64,000 nucleotides of DNA, from NCBI GenBank assembly GCA_947685225.1, contig CANTUV010000033.1, forward strand, positions 59,373,001-59,437,000, read 5' to 3'. This DNA comes from Garcia nutans (Eukaryota > Streptophyta > Magnoliopsida > Malpighiales > Euphorbiaceae). Positions 35,602-46,457 of the stretch are shown in pieces. Each line of letters opens with the position of its first letter. The stretch's first letter is position 1. The translations under genes and the position numbers were made by a program. A model generated the notes under the pieces. The model had not been told where the DNA came from, ran no database searches, and saw only the letters and a list, made by a program, of their open reading frames with translations.

Positions 35602-37026
35602 AAATAAATATTCTCCATTAAATAATAATAAATATATATTAAAAAATAATAAATATCCTCTATTTAAATATGATACATAATTTTTATGTAATGAATGATA
35701 AAATTTTATAATAAAAATATAGATAACATTTAATTTTATTCTAAAAAATAAATAAATACGAAAATAAAACACAAAGGCTAAATTATATATATATATTAAC
35801 CTAAAAATTATTTTAAAAATAAACCACATAAAAAAGTATAAAATTAAAAAAATAACATATAAATTATAAATTATAAAAAAAAGTACATACAAAATTACTA
35901 TATGTTAATAAATTGACGGTAAGCACGCTCTTATAATAAGAAATAAAAAAATATATAAGAGTTTCGAGTAAAAGGGAGCGGCTTAGGATTTGTTAGTTAA
36001 TTTTATATTTTTATTTAAAATTTTTTTTATTTATATAAAAATGAAAAATGTGTATTATATTAAATTTTTTACTATTATTTTAAGAAATAATCATTGGTTG
36101 ATAAATTTCCATGATATTGTATTTTGTTGGTGATGTGTTAATAATATCTTCCAAAATGTTTGACTATTATTATCATATACTTGAATTTTTTTATATAAAT
36201 ATATAATTGAAAAATATAAATTATTTATAATAATTCACAAAATAATATATTTGAATTTTCAGTCCTGCCCCTTATTTTATTGATATATATTTTTTATTAA
36301 TTATACATAAAAAAGAAAAATATTTAAAAAATTCAAACTCGAGACTTAAATAGAAATAAAATATCAAAATTACGTTTTTGTGGTTTCTTATTAATATTTT
36401 GAATGAAGATCAATAATACCTTCATTTCATTTAAGAAAACTTCAAAAAAAAGTTTGAAAACTTCAAAAAAAAGTTTTAACATATAAGATTATATTTTATT
36501 ATAATTATTTTAAAAACACAAATATCTAAATATATATATATATAATCAAAAAGTAAATATATATATTTTACAAATAATATATTTAGAATCGAATCTTTAT
36601 TTTTAGAATGTATTGAATGCCAAAAAAAAATAAAAAATAATACTTTTCAAAATTATGTATATATATATATATTTTATGTATAATTTTAAGAAGCAGGGGT
36701 CAAACTCGCCTTACTCGAATACTTTTTTTTTTCAAAAGAAACTGATTTTTACCCGGTTGTTATTGCCGGGTTAAAGGCGGATCCATTGTTTTGTGCCGAG
36801 TGCCGACAAAAGAAGAGAAATAAGGCGGGTTTCGAGGCGGACCAAATCAAGTAAAACCGGAAAGGCCCAATAATAATCATAGGGCCCATTTACTTTTAAG
36901 AATATTATATTTTTTAATAAAAAATTTAAAACAAAAAAACTTGAAGAATTAATAACTTTTATTAATGTGACAAATAAGAAGTTTGTACCAACATTTAAAA
37001 AAAAAAAGCCTAAATGATTATTAGTA
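35602..37026. other. AT-rich spacer and RH3 distal promoter
   Basis: Mostly low-complexity A/T. A GC-richer patch at 36690-36890 has a small hairpin (acccgg...ccgggt near 36750-36770) and two GGCCCA-type elements (36864-36870 and 36881-36890) of the kind common in plant housekeeping promoters. Confidence 0.45.
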
Positions 37027-37274
37027 CTCCCTCGTTTTGAGATTAATAATAATTTATAATATAAATTTATATGGATTTTTACCCATTTTATAATAATTTA
37101 AAAATATTTTTAATTTTTAAATAAAAATTAAGAAATTAATTTTAAGATGTTTTTAAAATTAAAAGTTTAAAAGTTATATTTTAAAGAAATTATGCATTTT
37201 TAAAAATAATTTTATTTTAAAGGCATTTTTAAAGAAATCCATAAAAAACAATTTACAATTTCAAAATTAGGGTG
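37027..37274. mobile_element. Stowaway-like MITE upstream of RH3
   Basis: Left end TA then ctccctcgttttgagatt; right end, read inward, TG then caccctaattttgaaatt. The inverted repeats match in most positions over about 20 bp, the length (248 bp) is typical, and the interior is AT-rich and non-coding. The left TA is intact; the right one is mutated (CA on the plus strand). It sits about 275 bp upstream of the RH3 start codon. Confidence 0.55.
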
Positions 37275-37549
37275 CACTCCTCTCTCAACAGGCAAATATC
37301 TTTTATTTTAATAATAAATATAAATAAATAGAAGATAGTAACCGAGGTGGAGCTCTGTGAATCCTACATTTTAAGGCCGAAAAAAAAAAAGGGCTCCTCT
37401 TTAAGGAGTTCTGAGTTTCGTTTTTAAGGAGGCTGTCTCTGCCTCTGCCTTTGCTGTGGCCTTATCCTCCTCTTTCTCACTTAAAAGTCTTTTATTTTTC
37501 ATACCCTTTGCTCTCTTCTTCCCCAAAGTTTCTTTCTTTATTTATAAAA

Positions 37550-40500
37550 ATGGCTTCTTCTTCAGTAGTTGGAGTTTCCTCTATATTTCATACTCCTTCT
37601 ATTGAACTTTCTACCAGAAGAACCACCATAGGCCCACCACCGCCTTCTACTGTTTCTCTGTATGATAAGTCCCATTTCAATTCTTTGGTTCTTCAAAGTA
37701 GTGCTCATTATAAACATGGCCTTTCTTTTGTTCCTTCTGCCATTGCTACTCCTAATTCTATTCTCAGTGAAGAGGCCTTTAAGGGTCTTAGTGGTCGCCT
37801 CTCCGATTTTGATGACGACAATGACCAAGATGATGATGATGTTAGTAACTATGAGTCTGAGGCTGTTCTTCCTGATGAAGATGAACTTGCCATTTCTAAA
37901 TTGGGTTTGCCTCAGAGACTTGTTGACACCCTTGAGAAACGTGGAATTACTCATCTTTTCCCCATTCAGGTGGTCTTCTTCTCTTGTTATTTTGTTTGTT
38001 CACTGTTTTAGGATTATTTATATGTTGATTTTTTTATTTATAATTGAGTTCATTTCTCGTTGAGAGACCTGAATTTTTGTTTTTGTGGTCATTTGTTTTG
38101 GATTAAGTTTTCATTGATATAATTTCATCTGAAATGTTTTCTCTTTTCAAGAAATTTATGTTTGATTGGCTCAAGCCACTTTTTTTGTTTTACTTTGCTT
38201 TTGTGCTTATTTTTTCTTCCTTTTACTATTTATTGTGCGTTCACTTTGAGTCTATATGGATGCTCATTCATCTTCCTTTTGCTGTGGTTTTGTTACCTAA
38301 TTACCCTATACAAACAAACATCCCTTGCTATAGTTTTGTGCTTGACATTTTGGTCTCTGTGAACTAAATTTCACTGTAAGGGTCCATGAGCTTGAGAGTG
38401 GTAAATGGCTATTTGGATTCTTGGCGAAAACAGTTCAATAAAAAGGAAAAAGAGAGATTCATGGTTCATCTTAATTTCTATTTAGTTTTTGTTTGAGCCA
38501 TGCCTTTCCTTTCTTATTGTTTCTCTTCAATGATATAGAGGGCTGTTTTAATTCCGGCACTTGATGGTCGAGATCTCATTGCTCGTGCAAAGACAGGGAC
38601 TGGGAAGACATTAGCCTTTGGGATCCCAATAATTAAGCGCCTTACTGAAGATACTAAACAAGCAAGTTCTGGAAGGTAATAATCAAATTCCAAAAATCAA
38701 ATGTTTTATTGAATATGCTAGACAAACAAGTCAATAAAGCACTGATGGGCTCTGGTATCCTGTTTGATGAGTGTAATGCATTTCTTTGGTTCTTTTCAGA
38801 CGAACTGGTCGGCTTCCTAGAGTCTTGGTCCTTGCACCTACTCGTGAATTAGCAAAGCAAGTGGAGAAAGAGATTATTGATTCTGCACCCTACTTGAACA
38901 CTGTTTGTGTTTATGGAGGCATTTCATATATTACACAACGAAATGCTCTTTCTCGTGGGGTTGATGTTGTGGTTGGAACTCCAGGTCGAATCATCGACTT
39001 GATTAACAGTAATAGCCTCAAATTGGGAGAAGTCGAATATTTGGTCTTGGATGAAGCTGATCAGATGCTTTCGTTTGGATTTGAGGAGGATGTGGAAGTA
39101 ATTTTAGAAAATCTTCCACCAAAACGACAGAGCATGCTTTTTTCTGCTACTATGCCTAGTTGGGTGAAAAAATTGTCAAGGAAATATTTGGACAACCCTC
39201 TTCAAATTGATTTGGTAAAATTCCTTCTCTTTCTTCTTGCTCTCTCTAATTTGAAATTTGCAAGTTGCTTTGGTTCAATGGTTTGTTGGGGATTCAGAAA
39301 TGTTACTTTTTCATTTTGCAAATCATGGCTGTAACATTATGAAACTTTACCCTAGAAATATGATTTGAAGTTTTAAATGCTATGTCTAAGAAGAAAAATG
39401 GGCGTGCTAAAAATAGTTAATAATGTGCACACCACTTATTATGAAGTGAATAGTGGAATCTGACAATATTATGTAGTATTTCCTGTTTAATCATTGATGG
39501 CCACCTTTCATGAAATGCCCTTGGCGTTCAATGTATAGGTGCTAGTTTCTGTTCTTTGAAGACAAAAATATTCATTGCAGATGTCTAACATCTCCCAATC
39601 TGGTAATTGAACCTTTGAATTTGTTGTTGATATCTTATGCAGGTTGGTGACCAAGAGGAGAAGTTGGCAGAAGGAATCAAACTTTATGCAATATCAACCA
39701 CTACAACTTCAAAGCGGAGCATTCTTAGTGATCTTGTAACAGTATGAATCACCAGCCCTTCTATTTTAATTTATTTATATCATTAGTTATTAGATTTCCA
39801 TGTTCTGAAGTGATTCTCATTCATACTCTTTTCCTTATAGTTTTATAAAGGATTTTGCTTGTTCACAACATAAAAATGCTCCTTCATATTTAAAATTCCC
39901 TGTGATTCTATGTACAGTGAAAGTTATTGCAGAGATTGTACTTTTAACATTAATATTATTATCATGGAGAGCCATATGCTTCTGGGATTTCTTCATTTAT
40001 GGTTCCTATAAATCTCTTGTCGGACAGTTAGATTGATTGGAGAGATTGTAGTGTTGCTCAATTTAACTTGGTTATCGTCTCACAATTGAGAGTGTGCCAT
40101 GGGCAATCGTGTGCTAAAAATGAACTTTGGGAAATTGGGCACATTGAAGTATGGTCATGAAGCATACAAAATAATGTTTGCAATACCTTGGTCATACTCA
40201 TGCATTTTACAATTAACATCACCAATACTGGGAGTTGTATGCTTCTTGGATTTACTCGTACACACGTACATAGCTCTGCAACATCTAATTTATAGTTCCA
40301 TTATTCTTTTGTGGGACTGGGGCACTTGGAAGGAAGCTTTTCTTATTTGTATTTCCAAACTACTAAACTTGATTTCCTGTTGTTACATATTCAAGTTAAA
40401 CGCACATGTTCAAATTCATCTTAGTTGTTTTCTTCTTGCATGCTACAGTCCCATTTTGTTCATCAATGCAATTTTTTAAGATTTAACTGCGATTTTTAAG

Positions 40501-43049
40501 ACTTGACATTGCCCTTACACTCAGGTTTATGCAAAGGGTGGAAAGACTATTATCTTTACTCAGACTAAACGAGATGCTGATGAAGTCTCAATGGCTTTAA
40601 CAAATAGTATAGCTTCTGAGGCATTGCATGGAGATATATCTCAGCATCAGAGAGAGAGAACCTTAAATGGTTTTCGGCAAGGAAAATTCACAGTGCTCGT
40701 TGCTACAGATGTCGCTTCTCGTGGGCTTGATATTCCAAATGTTGATTTGGTAAGGTTATGAAGTATCATTTGTAATCTTCATATAAAGAACTTTCCACTC
40801 CCTTCGTCATGGACTTGCTTTCATAACCTTTACATTAAGAATTCTCCATTCCCTTGAAGTATGTATGACTGTTGTTGTTGACAATATAGTTCCTTTTAAG
40901 GTAAGTTGTACCAGTAACATGATTTAAGAATTACAGAGACTTATAATTACTTTTTTATTAAATTCTTGAAGAATAGAATGCAAAACTTATCCATATGATT
41001 TCGGTTAAAAATCCTTTTTCTTGGATATTCTTCTCATCATGCATGCGGAAGAACTTAGAGAATGTGATTTTATTGTATTATTCAGTTGAGGTGCATGTTT
41101 GCTGTGTTGCTGAGCTATGATATCTGTAACATATTCAAAACTGTTTATATCTTGTTTAGTATTTTATTTTGCTACATATAAGACCTCCGCGGAAAAATTT
41201 ACATGTTCTCTGATTTTCATTCTGGCTATCAAGTGCTGATCGTGTTTGCAATATGTTAAGAACCTTTCACAAATTTTCCAGGTTATCCATTATGAACTTC
41301 CCAATGATCCCGAAACTTTTGTGCATCGATCTGGTCGTACTGGACGTGCAGGCAAGGAAGGTACTGCCATTCTGATGTTCACTAGCAGCCAAAGGAGGAC
41401 AGTCAGATCTCTTGAGCGTGATGTGGGGTGCAAGTTTGAGTTTGTTAGTCCACCAGCCATTGAAGAGGTTTTGGAGTCATCAGCCGAGCAAGTGGTTTCT
41501 ACTCTAAATGGAGTCCACCCTGAGTCTGTTGAATTTTTCACCCCAACAGCCCAGAAATTAATTGAAGAACAAGGCACAAGTGCTCTTGCTGCTGCACTTG
41601 CACATTTGAGTGGATTTTCCCGGCCTCCATCATCTCGGTCTCTTATTAACCATGAGCAGGTAAACCTTGGGTTATCAAATTTCAAATTTGTTTTGTAGTC
41701 CTTGTTTTTTTTTTCTTGTGAAAAATGCTTTTAAATTCTGGACTTGTTGTTTGCCTATCTTTTGGTTTTGAGAGTTACTTGTTCTGTTTCTTTATTAAGT
41801 TACCATTTTCTAGTTTCTTCAAGTAATTTTGTGGACACTTGTATTTCAGGGATGGATAACACTGCAGTTGATACGGGATCCAAGTTTTTCTAGGGGGTAC
41901 CTGTCTGTCAGATCTGTGACTGGTTTTCTGTCTGATGTTTATACTGCTGCAGCTGATGAAGTTGGAAAAATATATTTAATTGCAGATGAAAGGGTATGGT
42001 TTAGCATAATCTTGCAAAGATAGTGCTGAGTGTTTATTTTCTGAGGATTACCGAATTTAAAATGACTAGGTGGTGTTTTTTATATCAGGTTCAAGGGGCA
42101 GTTTTTGATCTTCCAGAGGAGATTGCAAAGGAGTTACTTGATAAGCAACTACCACCTGGAAACACTATTTCTAAGATCACCAAGGTTAGATTTTGGTCAC
42201 TCTCTCTTCTCTTATCGTCTTCTATGTGAGCACATACTGCATAAATGCGTATTATGTAATCACTAAAATCTGTTCATTGTTGAACCTGACAAAGTATTGG
42301 AAAAATGTTTGTGTTCACTTGTTAGCAGTTGCCTCCTTTGCAAGATGATGGGCCTGCAAGTGATTACTATGGCAGGTTTTCTAACAGGGATAGACCTTCT
42401 AGAGGAGGTGGTAGGGGGGGCCAGAGAAGCTTTAGAGCCAACCGGGGTTGGGGTGGTGGCCGAGATTTTGATGATGACAATATATTTAGGCGAGGTGGCC
42501 GAAGCTATTCTAGAAGCAGTGATGATGAGGGTAACTTCAGGCGTGGTGGCCGAAGCAATTCAAGAAGCAGTGGCAGTGATTGGTTGATAAGTGGCAGAAG
42601 ATCAAGCAGGTCTTCACCACAGGACAGGTAAATAATTCTGCACAAGAAACTTGGTACTCATTTTGTTTTGGTTCTCTTGTTTTTTCATGTGGGATGTTGG
42701 GGAAAGACTGTCAGCGGGGAGTTTTTGATCTTTCGAAAGCTACCTGAATGGCATTGATACTAGGTTTATGCCTGATGTCAGCTGCCAAACTGTTTTTTCC
42801 TTCTTTTCCTCCCATGTTCTGGGTTATTATAAAAGTTGTGTTCGAATTTCATGTTTTCATAGAGTTTTGAGGATATATCTGTTATAGAATGTAATTACAT
42901 GGGTTGGTTTTAGTCGATTATTCATGATAGATCGATTTAATGAGTGACCATATTTTGATGTGCATAACAGAAGCTTTGGAGGTTCATGTTTTAACTGCGG
43001 GCGATCTGGCCACAGAGCATCAGAATGTCCTAACAAGGTAGACTTTTAG
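37550..43049 (+). CDS. RH3: Plastid DEAD-box ATP-dependent RNA helicase (RH3 type)
   Basis: Chloroplast RNA helicase involved in group II intron splicing and ribosome assembly in plastids (known for RH3). Exons: 37550-37969, 38539-38675, 38800-39214, 39643-39741, 40525-40749, 41282-41659, 41850-41993, 42089-42184, 42329-42627, 42971-43049; 2292 bases, 763 aa. A Ser-rich transit-peptide-like N-terminus and an acidic linker precede the helicase core. Motifs seen: Q (LFPIQ), I (AKTGTGKT), Ia (PTRELA), TPGR, II (DEAD), III (SAT), V (ATDVASRGLD) and VI (HRSGRTGRAG). Then come a GUCT-type domain, a Gly/Arg/Ser-rich tail with RGGRS repeats, and a CCHC zinc knuckle (CFNCGRSGHRASEC). The tail and knuckle fit RH3 rather than RH7-like paralogs. 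The stop follows NKVDF; AAG/GTAGAC there could also be a splice donor, so the last few residues are less certain. Confidence 0.95.
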
Positions 43050-44672
43050 TTACATCTAGATCGTTTTCTTTTCACATGCTGAACAAGTACTGCCACCATT
43101 GCTGTTGGGAATTCCTGTGCGGCTATTTTGTATGCAACTATAGTCCCTGTAATGTTTCCAAGGAAAGAGGTGGGAGAACTGATCTTTAATTGCTCTCTCC
43201 GCTTCAGCGCTCCCTCCCCAATCTGGTGGAGACTGACAGTTGAAATTATTAATTACACTGCTGATTGGAAGGGTGATAATTCATTGTGATGCAATTTATT
43301 TAGGCAGCAAACCTTTTGATCTTTGGTTCTGTCAAGCTTTAAACATATTTCTTTTACTATATCTCAATCATATTTTGAACGAGCAAATTTGAACTATGCA
43401 ACTGCTTTATTATGAATGTATTGATGCTCCAATATTATCAATTATGTAATTATCTGGAAAAAATCCAAAAAGACATAATCCTATTGAGCAATATCTAGAA
43501 ATCCAAGCAATACAAAAACAAAATTTCATTGATGATGGTAGCAGAAAAAAGACTTTCCTGTCTAGCAAAGGAAATGGCTCAAAGCAGGACAGAGTTGGGA
43601 TTGCTTAATGTTTAGAACGCAACATGGCATTACAATTCACACAATCTGTTAAGAAAATAGTATGTTTTTGCCTTAGAATGCCAAATTAAATGAAAAACAA
43701 CATACACCTGAAAGCCAGCTTTACTAATTTCCACTGTCAAAGAAAAGAAATGAAGTATGTTTCATTTCTAGTACTAACCAAATCGTGCATTTTTAAGAAA
43801 CTCAAATTGAACAAAATATGAATAATCAAAGAGCTCTTCTCAACAGGAAAGTAAAAGCAGCTTTGAATTTACAAAGATTTCAAATCATAGGCTATAATCA
43901 TGGATAATTCCCAACTTGTTATGAACTAGAACACAAACATTCTGATACCTTTTAGCAAATGAGGTGCCTAACCATGAGTAAGAACTCTGCATAGACTGCT
44001 GGATATTTCAGTTCATAAATCAACGCAATGAAGTTATGATTTATTCAAGTAGAGGGCAAGATCGTCTGATAAGTTCATTAGGCAGAATCTTCAAGCACTC
44101 TTGCTGTAACATGAAAATAGTATTTAACATGTAGACCAGGCAGCTATTCTACTTCCAAACGTATACGCACGGTGACCTGTCAGAAATTGCAAGAAAAATG
44201 TTGGCAAGAATACTAGCAATATATGATTTAGAGTAAAAAATTTTGGATACAGTGTCATTACCAGACATCTTTCATGCTGCCATTGCCTGTCACTGGCATC
44301 CACATTGTCAAAGACAGACGCAAACCATGATGAGCCAAAAGAATTCAACAGATTGCAGAACATTGATAAAGGTTTTTGTGCACAACACAAGTGGTGAAAC
44401 TAAGATATCCATTTCCTACATAACGAACGCATTGCACATATAAAGAAATGCATTAACAGTATTTCTGATCAAGTTCTGGTTATAATTGCTTAGCTGTTGT
44501 TATCTATAGGTAGAAAACACAAACATGTAGCTAATATAGAACTATATCAAAAGGATTAGATCCTTATTATTCTATGGAATAGTTAAAACATACATCAGAT
44601 TACAAACAAGCCATGGATTCTATTGCCATTTCAGAATAACAAATGAAAAAGAAACGTCAAGCTAACTCCTGG
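43050..44672. other. Convergent 3' flanks of RH3 and the MUSTANG-type gene
   Basis: The two genes point towards each other across 1.6 kb. The segment should contain both 3' UTRs; no coding frame or repeat is recognised. The boundary between them cannot be placed from sequence alone. Confidence 0.45.
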
Positions 44673-46457
44673 TCAAATTGGCATTGTGCATTTCTTTTGA
44701 GAATGTCCTAACATATGACAGCGCCCACACTGAACAACTCTCTTCGGACGCTTAAAGTTTTCTACGCGAAGAACCTTCTTTTTCGGTCTTCCTGGAGGTC
44801 TGCGAGTTTTGGGTGGACGTATTGTGATATCAACCTTGGCTCCTCCACCTTCAGTTCCCTCACCTAGTTCCTTCCATAAGCTTTTATCTGGAATAGGATT
44901 TATTATCTGTGAGTAGGTCTCACGGTAACTTCCAACTGTGAAACAATGTTCAGCAAACAGATGGGCATTTTGCCCACAAGAAATAAGTGCAGCAGCAGCA
45001 TGTGCACAAGGTAAACCATAGAGCTGCCAACGGCGACATGAGCATACACGATTCCTTATATCAACAATATTTGTCCGCTCAGTAGACACAATCTCAAACT
45101 CAACTTCGTTCGCACGCAGCACCTGATAGCAACGCGCATCTGCAATTGCCTCTAGAATCCGTTTCTCAGCAGATGGAACAAGAATTGAGGTCCACCTCAT
45201 GCCTATATCACGACGTTCATTAAACCAAGAAGCCAACTGATTGCGAATGTGCTCCATCATTTGCACTATTGGAAGCTCATGACATTCAAGAGCCCAGTTA
45301 TATAACAACTCTGTCACTCCCAACGTAAAGTGTCCATATCGCATGCCTTCAAAATAAGCTACCGCCCAAAGTTGAGGAGGAAAATGTTGAAACCATGTTA
45401 TAACATCTTGCGAGATCTCTACCATCTCAGTGATCTTGCTTTCAAATTCAGCTGTTGTAAGGGCATAAACAGCATTCCAGAAGATATTCACTAGCTTTGT
45501 GTTCTTAAATGTATCACGGAAGTTTTCACTAACATAACGTAAGCAGAATCCATGAAAAGCACTAGGAAAGTGTGTTTCAACTGCCTCTACAATGCCCCTT
45601 TGCCTTTCTGAAAGTATTGTAAGTCTAGGCATATTGTCAGTATTTACTCCAAGAAGCTTCCGCAATTCTGACATGAACCACATCCAGTTCTCATCGCTTT
45701 CTGCATCAACAATAGCAATAGCTAGAGGAAGCAATGCATCATCAGCATCAACAGCTGCAGCACAAAGTAATGTACCCAAGTATTTTCCTTTAAGATGTGC
45801 TTTGTCAAGTTCTAAAAGTGGCCTACAAGCATTAATAAACCCATAAATACATGCCCGATAAGAAATAAAGAGGCGCTGGAAACAATTTTCCTGTCCGGTA
45901 GCAAAAACTGAAGCAATGCTCCCTGGGTTTCTTTTCCTTATTTGCTCACAATATGCAGGAAGAAGGCGGTACCCTTCTTCAAAAGTTCCATGAAGTGAAG
46001 CCATGCTGCGCTCCTTTCCTCGCCAAGCTTGCATATAAGACACTGCAACCCCATGTTGGTCTCGGATATCTTGCAGGATTTCCTTTGGTTTGTATCGTGG
46101 ATTATCCCGAATGCGGGATTCTACAGATCTAGCCACCCAACCTACTGATGCTTGCTGATGGTGAAGGTTGCGGACTCCTTCACATGTATGCTCTCCATGT
46201 AAGGTTCTAATTGTAAACGTCGGAACTCCAGGGCATTTTGCAACATGGACACGCCATGGACAGCCTTCTTTGGAGCACTTCGCTATGAACCGGCTCCTAT
46301 CTGATTTAACAATGCGAAGATCAAAATGCAGGGCTATAGCAATATCTTTCAATGTCCTTCTGCAAGTTTCAACATCAGGAAATTCTTGTCCAATAACTAA
46401 ACTATGTTCTGACAAAGCAAGAGAAGCATCAGGCACAATTAAAGCACGATCACCCAT
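44673..46457 (-). CDS. MUSTANG-type domesticated Mutator transposase
   Basis: 594-aa intronless coding frame derived from a Mutator-like (MULE) transposase and kept as a host gene; Arabidopsis MUSTANG members influence growth and flowering. In order: an N-terminal MuDR-type zinc-binding region (KCSKEGCPWRVHVAKCPG), the MULE transposase domain (LDKAHLKGKYLGTLL to about SERQRGIVEAV), a SWIM zinc finger (CSCRRWQLYGLPCAHA), an AT-hook-like RRPPGRPKKK, and a C-terminal CCHC knuckle (CGRCHMLGHSQKKC). The frame is open over its full length, and no terminal inverted repeats were noticed around it, as expected of a domesticated gene. The frame extends 14 codons upstream to a GTG, but the first ATG (46457) fits better. 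Two usually conserved catalytic positions differ: SDRQ is SERQ, and the CxxH after it is CLRY. The leader may contain a long intron (46511-48882). Confidence 0.9.
   Translation of the reverse strand: MGDRALIVPDASLALSEHSLVIGQEFPDVETCRRTLKDIAIALHFDLRIVKSDRSRFIAKCSKEGCPWRVHVAKCPGVPTFTIRTLHGEHTCEGVRNLHHQQASVGWVARSVESRIRDNPRYKPKEILQDIRDQHGVAVSYMQAWRGKERSMASLHGTFEEGYRLLPAYCEQIRKRNPGSIASVFATGQENCFQRLFISYRACIYGFINACRPLLELDKAHLKGKYLGTLLCAAAVDADDALLPLAIAIVDAESDENWMWFMSELRKLLGVNTDNMPRLTILSERQRGIVEAVETHFPSAFHGFCLRYVSENFRDTFKNTKLVNIFWNAVYALTTAEFESKITEMVEISQDVITWFQHFPPQLWAVAYFEGMRYGHFTLGVTELLYNWALECHELPIVQMMEHIRNQLASWFNERRDIGMRWTSILVPSAEKRILEAIADARCYQVLRANEVEFEIVSTERTNIVDIRNRVCSCRRWQLYGLPCAHAAAALISCGQNAHLFAEHCFTVGSYRETYSQIINPIPDKSLWKELGEGTEGGGAKVDITIRPPKTRRPPGRPKKKVLRVENFKRPKRVVQCGRCHMLGHSQKKCTMPI

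Noticed and set aside
35557..35892. 111-codon minus-strand frame rich in Tyr, Ile and Phe
   Set aside because: Translation of AT-rich low-complexity DNA.
41290..41685. 131-codon minus-strand frame
   Set aside because: Antisense to RH3 exon 6, which encodes helicase motif VI.
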